This document shows, piece after piece, positions 15,966 through 20,263 of a DNA stretch of 20,263 bases. Source of the stretch: Nitrospinota bacterium (GTDB taxonomy: Bacteria > UBA8248 > JACPRG01); the NCBI GenBank assembly GCA_030740135.1, contig JASLXW010000013.1:1-20263 (forward strand), written 5' to 3'. The first letter of the stretch is position 1. Each line of letters starts with the position of its first letter. The notes beneath the pieces are model-generated. The model saw nothing but the letters and a program-made list of their open reading frames with translations, ran no database searches and was not told where the DNA came from. The position numbers and the translations under genes are program-made.

Positions 15966-16973
15966 TCAGCCCTTCAATTCCTTGGTCCAGCTCATCATCG
16001 AGCGCAGTTGTTCGCCGACTTCCTCGATCAACAGGGCGTTGTCCTCGGCGTTTCGGCGGTTGAAAACCGGCCTTCCCGACTGGTTTTCGAGGATCCATTC
16101 CCGGGCGAATTCGCCCGACTGGATCTCCCGGAGAATCTTTCTCATGCTCTTGCGGACGTGCCCGTCGATGACCCGGGGGCCGCGCGTCAGGTCGCCGTAT
16201 TGGGCGGTGTCCGACACCGAATAGCGCATGAGCTGAATGCCGCCCTCGAAGATGAGGTCCACGATCAGCTTGAGCTCATTGAGACACTCGAAGTAGGCGA
16301 TCTCCGGCTCATACCCCCCCTCGATCAGCGTATCGAACGAGGCGTGAATCAACGCCGTCACGCCGCCGCACAGGATGGCCTGCTCGCCGAACAGGTCGCT
16401 CTCGGTCTCGTCCTTGAACGTGGTCTCGATGATCCCAGCGCGGGCGCAGCCCACTCCCTTGCCATAGGCTAGGCAAAGCGCGCGGGCGTTGCCGGTGGCG
16501 TCCTGCTCCACGGCGAGCAGCCCGGGAACGCCCCTTCCCTGCGTGAACATCCGCCGGAAGATGTGACCGGGGCATTTGGGGGCCATCATGATGACATCGA
16601 TTTCGGGCGGGGGGATGATCTGGCCGTAGAGGATGTTGAAACCGTGCGCGACCACCAGGGCGTCGCCCGCTTTCATGTTCGGCGCCAAGTCGTTTTCCCA
16701 TAGATCTTTCTGAACATGCTCCTGTGTCAGGACGACTACCAAGTCACCGGCCCGGGCCGCCTCGGCGGAGGTCATCACCTCCAGGCCGTCGTCCTTCGCC
16801 TTGTCCCGGGATTTCGAGTCTTCGCGCAGGCCGACCACGACCTGAACCCCGCTGTCGGCGAGATTCAGGGCATGGGCGTGTCCCTGGCTCCCATAACCGA
16901 TGACGGCCACCGTCTTGTCCTTTAACAGATTGAGGTCGCAATCCTCTTCGTACAGGACTTTCAGCTTCGACAT
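15966..16973 (-). CDS. ilvC: Ketol-acid reductoisomerase, class I
   Basis: Converts acetolactate or acetohydroxybutyrate to the dihydroxy acids of valine, leucine and isoleucine synthesis, using Mg2+ and NAD(P)H. 335 residues, the class I length. The Rossmann loop is GYGSQG (26-31) and the cofactor loop [11 protein letters not shown] has the Ser-x-Ser of NADPH-type enzymes. His110 is in VVAHGFNI. Metal ligands are Asp193 and Glu197 (ESDLFGEQ) and Glu229 and Glu233 (FECLNELK); Ser254 is in [13 protein letters not shown] 16973 has an excellent AAGGAGAAGG upstream; the frame continues 28 codons further without support. Not clustered with ilvB, ilvN or leu genes. It has its own promoter and a terminator-like hairpin in its leader. 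Confidence 0.97.
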   Translation of the reverse strand: MSKLKVLYEEDCDLNLLKDKTVAVIGYGSQGHAHALNLADSGVQVVVGLREDSKSRDKAKDDGLEVMTSAEAARAGDLVVVLTQEHVQKDLWENDLAPNMKAGDALVVAHGFNILYGQIIPPPEIDVIMMAPKCPGHIFRRMFTQGRGVPGLLAVEQDATGNARALCLAYGKGVGCARAGIIETTFKDETESDLFGEQAILCGGVTALIHASFDTLIEGGYEPEIAYFECLNELKLIVDLIFEGGIQLMRYSVSDTAQYGDLTRGPRVIDGHVRKSMRKILREIQSGEFAREWILENQSGRPVFNRRNAEDNALLIEEVGEQLRSMMSWTKELKG

Positions 16974-17050
16974 TTTCCCTTCTCCTTCATCCATCCGTCC
17001 CGAATGACGCACGCTCGCACCCGCGGCCGTCCCCGACCGGGCGGGGGCCC

Positions 17051-17099
17051 AAAACAAAAAGAGCCCGGCCCCTCGTAAAGCGCAACAACGCGGCCAGGC
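17051..17099 (-). terminator. Terminator-like hairpin inside the ilvC leader (possible attenuator)
   Basis: On the ilvC transcript GCCTGGCC (17092-17099) pairs with GGCCGGGC (17063-17070), 8 pairs including one G-U. The 21-base loop can itself pair (GCG/CGC), and the right arm is followed by TCTTTTTGTTTT. This is a good intrinsic terminator lying about 20 bases after the predicted start and about 80 bases before the ilvC ATG. Confidence 0.6.
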
Positions 17100-17125
17100 A
17101 AGTCCGACTGACGAGAACTGTCGGC

Positions 17126-17154
17126 TTTCTAGCAGAAGCCCGCAGGGGTGTCAA
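17126..17154 (-). promoter_or_regulatory. Sigma70-type promoter of ilvC
   Basis: Minus-strand TTGACA (17149-17154), 17-base spacer, TAGAAA (17126-17131); start near 17119. A small inverted repeat CCGAC/GTCGG (17104-17124) follows directly. Confidence 0.5.
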
Positions 17155-17206
17155 GACAGCCGAAACGACCCGGCCCGTGAAAAAGAAATCCAGGCCAACT
17201 TATTCC

Positions 17207-17235
17207 TTGACAGGCCCTCAAGGCAGTGATACCGT
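17207..17235 (+). promoter_or_regulatory. Possible promoter of the ABC transporter genes
   Basis: TTGACA (17207-17212), 17-base spacer, TACCGT (17230-17235). The -35 is perfect, the -10 weak. Leader length would be about 100 bases. Confidence 0.35.
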
Positions 17236-17263
17236 CCGGATTAAATGATAGGGTTCAGTGGAG

Positions 17264-17314
17264 GGGTAAGGCGCTCTCTCCAATCAGGCTGTCCGATTAC
17301 CCTCGTCGAGAGGG
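17264..17314 (+). promoter_or_regulatory. Leader with alternative pairings before the ABC ATPase
   Basis: GGGTAA (17264-17269) can pair with TTACCC (17297-17302), and CTCTC (17274-17278) with GAGAG (17308-17312) in pseudoknot order. Alternatively CCCTC (17300-17304) forms a local hairpin with GAGGG (17310-17314) around GTCGA. The first and last are mutually exclusive. The ribosome-binding site is 17332-17336. It lacks the conserved CTGAGA of a TPP riboswitch. Confidence 0.25.
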
Positions 17315-17342
17315 AGAATGCCCTGTTGGCCGGAGGTGTCCA

Positions 17343-18113
17343 TTGAGCCGCAAAAACGTTATCGAAATCCGGGATCTGAACAAGATTTACGTCACCAAGA
17401 ACGGAGACGTCAACGCGCTCGAGAACGTCAGCCTGGATGTGTTTGACGAAGAATTCATCACCGTCGTCGGGCAGAGCGGCTGCGGCAAAACGACGATCCT
17501 GAAAATCATCTCCGGGCTGCTTGCGAAGACATCGGGATCCATGATGGTCAACGGCCATGAAGTCACGGGTCCCCTCTCCGACGTCGGAATGGTCTTTCAG
17601 GCCCCCGTCCTCCCCAAATGGCGGAACGTCATCGACAACGTCATGCTGCCGGTGGAGATTCTCGGCCTGGATGAAGAGGAGTACAGGCAGCGCGCCATGG
17701 AGCTGCTCAAGCTCACGGGCTTGATCGGTTTCGAAACCAAATTCCCGAGGGAGCTCTCCGGCGGAATGCAGCAGCGCGTGTCCATCAGCCGCGCGCTCAT
17801 CCATAATCCGCCCCTCCTTCTGATGGACGAGCCCTTCGGCGCCCTGGACGCCCTGACGCGCGAGGCCATGAACCTGGAGCTTCTGCGAATCTGGACAGAG
17901 AACAAGAAGACCTGTTTGTTGATCACCCACAGCATCGGCGAAGCGGTCTTCCTGGCCGATCGGGTGATCGTCATGACACCCCGTCCGGGCAAGGTCGACA
18001 AGATCATCCCCATCGATTTGCCCCGTCCCCGAACGGCGGAAATGAGGCTCGATCCGAAATTCATCGAATACGTCAAAGAAATTCAAGCACGGATCGGTCT
18101 GGTCCGAATCTGA
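17343..18113 (+). CDS. NitT/TauT-family ABC transporter ATPase
   Basis: Cytoplasmic ATPase of an importer in the nitrate/taurine/sulfonate/pyrimidine-precursor group (SsuB/TauB/ThiZ-like). 256 residues from TTG 17343, which has GGAGG 6 bases upstream and puts the start just before the first strand VIEIRDLNKIY. Walker A GQSGCGKTT (43-51), Q-loop VFQAPVL, signature LSGGMQQR (138-145), Walker B LLLMDEPFGALD (158-169) and H-loop ITHS are all intact. VLPKWRNVIDNVMLPVE after the Q-loop is typical of this family. Its TGA overlaps the start of the substrate-binding protein gene (TGATG). No permease gene follows, so the transporter must recruit one encoded elsewhere, or the set is incomplete. Confidence 0.93.
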   Translation: MSRKNVIEIRDLNKIYVTKNGDVNALENVSLDVFDEEFITVVGQSGCGKTTILKIISGLLAKTSGSMMVNGHEVTGPLSDVGMVFQAPVLPKWRNVIDNVMLPVEILGLDEEEYRQRAMELLKLTGLIGFETKFPRELSGGMQQRVSISRALIHNPPLLLMDEPFGALDALTREAMNLELLRIWTENKKTCLLITHSIGEAVFLADRVIVMTPRPGKVDKIIPIDLPRPRTAEMRLDPKFIEYVKEIQARIGLVRI

Positions 18114-19138
18114 TGTCCGGCCCGGGGGTTCTCGCCCTGGGCTGTTTCCTCTGGTTGCTCTTCTCCGGAGCTGGCCTGACTTCCGGCGGCGACCATGCCG
18201 CCCAAAACGTCACCCTTGTCCTCAACAGCCCCCCCAACGGCCTGCACACCGGCATCATCTACACCCAGCGCAAGGGCTTCTATACGCGAGCGGGTCTGCT
18301 TGTCACCATTGAAAGGGGAATGGGGTCGGGCCATACGGTCCGGACGCTCCACAAACGGCAAATGGCGTTCGGCGTGGCGGAAATGGCCGCCGTCGTCGAG
18401 TCCAGGGCGGAAGGCCTGGACCTTGCCGGTTTGGCCCTCCTCATGGAGCGATATCCGGGAAGTCTGATCGCCCTGGAAAGCTCCGGAATCCGGTCGCCGG
18501 CCGACCTGTCGGGCAAAAGGCTCGCGGGTTCGGTTTCTTCTTTCTCCCGCATTCTGTTCCCTTCTTTCGCCGAGCGCGCCGGCCTGCGCCTGGCTCAGGT
18601 GCGATGGACGAATATCGGACCCCGATCTGAAATCCGAGCCCTGCTCGCGGGCAAGGCCGCCGCCATCGTCACATCGGAGGTGTCCCGATGGCGTTATGAC
18701 CGGGCGGCCGGACGCCTCAAGAAAACCGTCACTTCCCTTTTGTACACGGACCAGGGGATGGAGGTCTATGGGCTCAGTCTCTTGGCCCCTGTCCGGCTCA
18801 TCGAAGAACAGGAGAACATCGTCCGGCGAATGGTGGAAGCCACCGTTCGCGGACAGGCGGAAGCCATGTCGCGCCCGGCGGAAGCCCTCAAGCTCTTTGG
18901 GCGGAGTTTTCCCGATTATCCGCCCGAGGGCGCAAAAGCCGAGTGGAGGGTGTTCGTGAAGAGTTGGTCGGCGCGGGGGTTGAAGAACCCCGGCCTGGGG
19001 TTCTATGAAGGGGTCCGGGTGGGGATGCTTCAGTCCCTGCTGATTCGGGGCCGACAACTCACCAAGGAATTCGCGGTGGAGAGCTTTTTCACCAACCGGT
19101 TCGTCCCGAAGGTCTCCGTCCGGCCGGTCCCCTTTTGA
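18113..19138 (+). CDS. NMT1/THI5-like ABC substrate-binding protein
   Basis: Periplasmic binding protein of the SsuA/THI5 type, 341 residues. Signal peptide about 1-26 (LALGCFLWLLFSGAGLTSGG). Mature N-terminus VTLVLNSPPNGLHTGIIYTQ, then KGFYTRAGLLVTI, is the family opening in which the ligand pocket starts; ADLSGKRLAG and the EIRALLAGKAAAIV segment are further landmarks. The ligand cannot be named: nitrate, sulfonates, taurine or thiamine-pyrimidine precursors are handled by relatives. The ATG shares one base with the ATPase stop, so the two are coupled. The Cys in LGC is not a convincing lipoprotein site because the hydrophobic stretch continues after it. Convergent with the HtrA-like gene. 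Confidence 0.85.
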   Translation: MSGPGVLALGCFLWLLFSGAGLTSGGDHAAQNVTLVLNSPPNGLHTGIIYTQRKGFYTRAGLLVTIERGMGSGHTVRTLHKRQMAFGVAEMAAVVESRAEGLDLAGLALLMERYPGSLIALESSGIRSPADLSGKRLAGSVSSFSRILFPSFAERAGLRLAQVRWTNIGPRSEIRALLAGKAAAIVTSEVSRWRYDRAAGRLKKTVTSLLYTDQGMEVYGLSLLAPVRLIEEQENIVRRMVEATVRGQAEAMSRPAEALKLFGRSFPDYPPEGAKAEWRVFVKSWSARGLKNPGLGFYEGVRVGMLQSLLIRGRQLTKEFAVESFFTNRFVPKVSVRPVPF

Positions 19139-19190
19139 GTCCCCGGCGGTTGGCCTGACTCCGTTCCGGCGGCGCGTCCCCCTTCCGGGC

Positions 19191-20090
19191 TCACTGGTAA
19201 AATTCGGCCCGGCTCTTGCTGGTCACCTGAACGGTCCGGAAGCTCTTCTCCCGGTAGAGCGTCAAGGTGATTTCATCGCCCGCCGCTCCTTCCCAGAGCC
19301 TCTGATAGAAAGCGCGGCGGGAAACCACTTCTTCGCCATTGAGATACAGGACGATGTCGCCGGTTTGAATTTCTGATTCCTCAGCCGGTCCTCCCGGGAC
19401 CACGCCCGCCACCAGGACGCCCTTTTCCACGGGCTGCAGAAACAGGCCGAGCCAGGGGCGGTGCGGTTTCTCCTCTCCCTCCCGATGACCGAGGAACTTG
19501 CCGCGTTGGGCGAGATAGAGGTCGATGGGGATGCTGAGGGAACAGGTCCCAATCAGGTGGAGGTTGAGCGAGACAGTGCCGCAGACCTTCCCGTCCATCG
19601 ATATGAGCGCCCCGCCCCCGAGACCCGGATTCATGGCCGTGCTCTTGATGGCCCGGTCCAGCATGTATTCCCAGTGCGCGTCGAACGGCCCCACGTCCGT
19701 AATGAAGCCCGAGCTGCCTCGGATCTCCCCCTCCCCGTTGCTGGCCAAGAGAACAATCGGATCGCCGGTTTCCATTTCCGCCGAAGGCCCGGCCTGGGCG
19801 GCGGGGCCATTCAGCCCCGGGGCCTGAATCATTGCAAGCCCGCTGTCGTGGTCCATGCGGACGATCCGGCCCTCAAAGCCCTCGCCCTTCGAGGAAACGA
19901 CGTTCAGATCCCCCGCCCCCATGACCACGTAGCCCACGGTCAGGACATACCCGCCGGTTTCGACAACCACCCCCGACCCACTCCGTTCCGTCCCGAGGAT
20001 GGCCGCCGAGGGGTGTTCGTCCGGAACCGTGCAATTGATGTGGACGAGGGAAGCAACCGGCTCAGCCAGAAATCCCAGGTACCTTCCCAT
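19191..20090 (-). CDS. HtrA-like PDZ protein lacking all catalytic triad residues
   Basis: 299 residues with the DegP/HtrA trypsin fold (about 30-195) plus one PDZ domain (about 212-290, RPWLGLFLQPVEKGVLVAGV then GGPAEESEIQTGDIVLYLNGE). Active-site segments align clearly but are altered: TVGYVV has Tyr54 for the catalytic His of TNxHVV, DSGLAMI has Gly84 for the Asp of TDLAVL, and NPGLGGGAL has Gly158 for the Ser of NPGNSGGPL. Peptidase activity is therefore unlikely; a binding or scaffold role via the PDZ domain is inferred. No signal peptide or membrane helix is seen, so it is probably cytoplasmic unless the start is wrong. AGGA lies about 10 bases before the ATG. The open, full-length frame argues against simple decay. 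Confidence 0.85.
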   Translation of the reverse strand: MGRYLGFLAEPVASLVHINCTVPDEHPSAAILGTERSGSGVVVETGGYVLTVGYVVMGAGDLNVVSSKGEGFEGRIVRMDHDSGLAMIQAPGLNGPAAQAGPSAEMETGDPIVLLASNGEGEIRGSSGFITDVGPFDAHWEYMLDRAIKSTAMNPGLGGGALISMDGKVCGTVSLNLHLIGTCSLSIPIDLYLAQRGKFLGHREGEEKPHRPWLGLFLQPVEKGVLVAGVVPGGPAEESEIQTGDIVLYLNGEEVVSRRAFYQRLWEGAAGDEITLTLYREKSFRTVQVTSKSRAEFYQ

Positions 20091-20152
20091 CCATACGGTT
20101 TCCTATTGGCAGGATCAAGTTGGCGGAAAATCAACCGAGGCCGCTTCTCAAT

Positions 20153-20182
20153 ACGCTATCACCGAGCCTGGGAGGGTGTCAA
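20153..20182 (-). promoter_or_regulatory. Possible promoter of the HtrA-like gene
   Basis: Minus-strand TTGACA (20177-20182), 18-base spacer, TAGCGT (20153-20158), about 55 bases before the ATG. The -10 is weak. Confidence 0.35.
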
Positions 20183-20195
20183 CGCGTGTATGGGT

Positions 20196-20263
20196 TCAAG
20201 ACATATGAGACACGGGGGCCGTTTTTTTGAATGTTTCCAGGTCCTGGGCGGGCGTCAGGTAGT
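20196..20263 (-). CDS. Possible C-terminus of a gene entering from the right
   Basis: One minus-strand frame is open from the window edge to TGA at 20196-20198 and reads YLTPAQDLETFKKTAPVSHM and one more residue. Composition is protein-like, but another frame is also open to 20184 and the stretch is too short to identify. The HtrA-like gene promoter begins just after it. Confidence 0.3.
   Translation of the reverse strand, partial: YLTPAQDLETFKKTAPVSHMS

Larger units (their letters stand above)
16974..17342. other. Divergent control region ilvC / ABC transporter
   Basis: 369 bases without a gene. It holds two divergent TTGACA-type promoters whose -35 boxes are about 50 bases apart, the ilvC leader hairpin, and a structured leader before the ABC gene. 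The frame of the ABC ATPase is open upstream to a GTG at 17226, but that GTG overlaps the promoter and lacks a ribosome-binding site. Confidence 0.6.

Noticed and set aside
13117..16224. Long plus-strand open frames opposite ccmF, ccmE and ilvC (for example 13117-14418 and 14419-16224)
   Set aside because: Pro/Arg/Gly/Gln-rich translations with no recognisable domain, lying antisense to well-identified genes; expected where third-position GC bias keeps the opposite strand open.
16974..17125. T-box or leader-peptide attenuator for ilvC
   Set aside because: No T-box sequence and no short open frame with runs of branched-chain codons between promoter and terminator.
17236..17342. TPP riboswitch upstream of the THI5-like transporter genes
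   Set aside because: The conserved CTGAGA and the paired second sensor arm are not present in the right order; only generic stems can be drawn.
18140..18155. Lipoprotein signal (lipobox) in the substrate-binding protein
   Set aside because: The Cys is at residue 11 with hydrophobic residues continuing after it, and the preceding ALG is a poor lipobox; a standard signal peptide fits better.

Overview
GC-rich bacterial chromosome segment of a Gram-negative-type organism, densely packed and with almost every gene assignable to core metabolism or cytochrome c maturation. The Ccm system, class I KARI, NitT/TauT-type transporter genes and frequent GTG/TTG starts fit an uncultured deltaproteobacterial, Nitrospinota, Tectomicrobia or NC10-like lineage; the sequence alone does not settle this. 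No tRNA, rRNA, CRISPR array, transposase or phage gene was seen.

Layout. Positions 1-2247 (minus) hold ftsK, cut by the left edge. Then a compact trpF-trpB-trpA operon (minus, 5222-2473), with a GTG start on both trpF and trpB and trpB/trpA abutting. A short intergenic region with two copies of a degenerate AGATTAC-type repeat separates it from a plus-strand HAD phosphatase (5505-6200). A metallo-beta-lactamase-fold hydrolase and a thioredoxin follow on minus (7101-6265, 7532-7206), then a plus-strand CoxG/SRPBCC protein (7913-8359) ending at a strong hairpin shared with the ccm operon.

The centre (15687-8492, minus) is one long c-type cytochrome maturation operon in the order ccmE, ccmF, a zinc-ribbon membrane protein, an unrecognised signal-anchored membrane protein, a fused ccmA-ccmB frame, ccmC, ccmD (47 aa) and ccmH. 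ATGA overlaps between neighbours indicate translational coupling. Its CcmE is the Cys variant (CxxxY instead of HxxxY), its CcmH has lost the first Cys of the CxxC motif, and no ccmG is present. Together these suggest a variant haem-delivery and thioreduction chemistry. The apparent CcmA-CcmB fusion runs through poly-G tracts, so a one-base assembly error is a serious alternative.

The right part has ilvC (minus) with its own promoter and a terminator-like hairpin inside its leader. Divergent from it is an ABC ATPase plus NMT1/THI5-like substrate-binding protein pair with no permease. Next is an HtrA-PDZ protein in which all three catalytic triad positions are substituted (minus), and finally the possible C-terminal end of a further minus-strand gene. 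The most noteworthy points are the variant Ccm set, the apparent pseudoprotease, and the ilvC leader.
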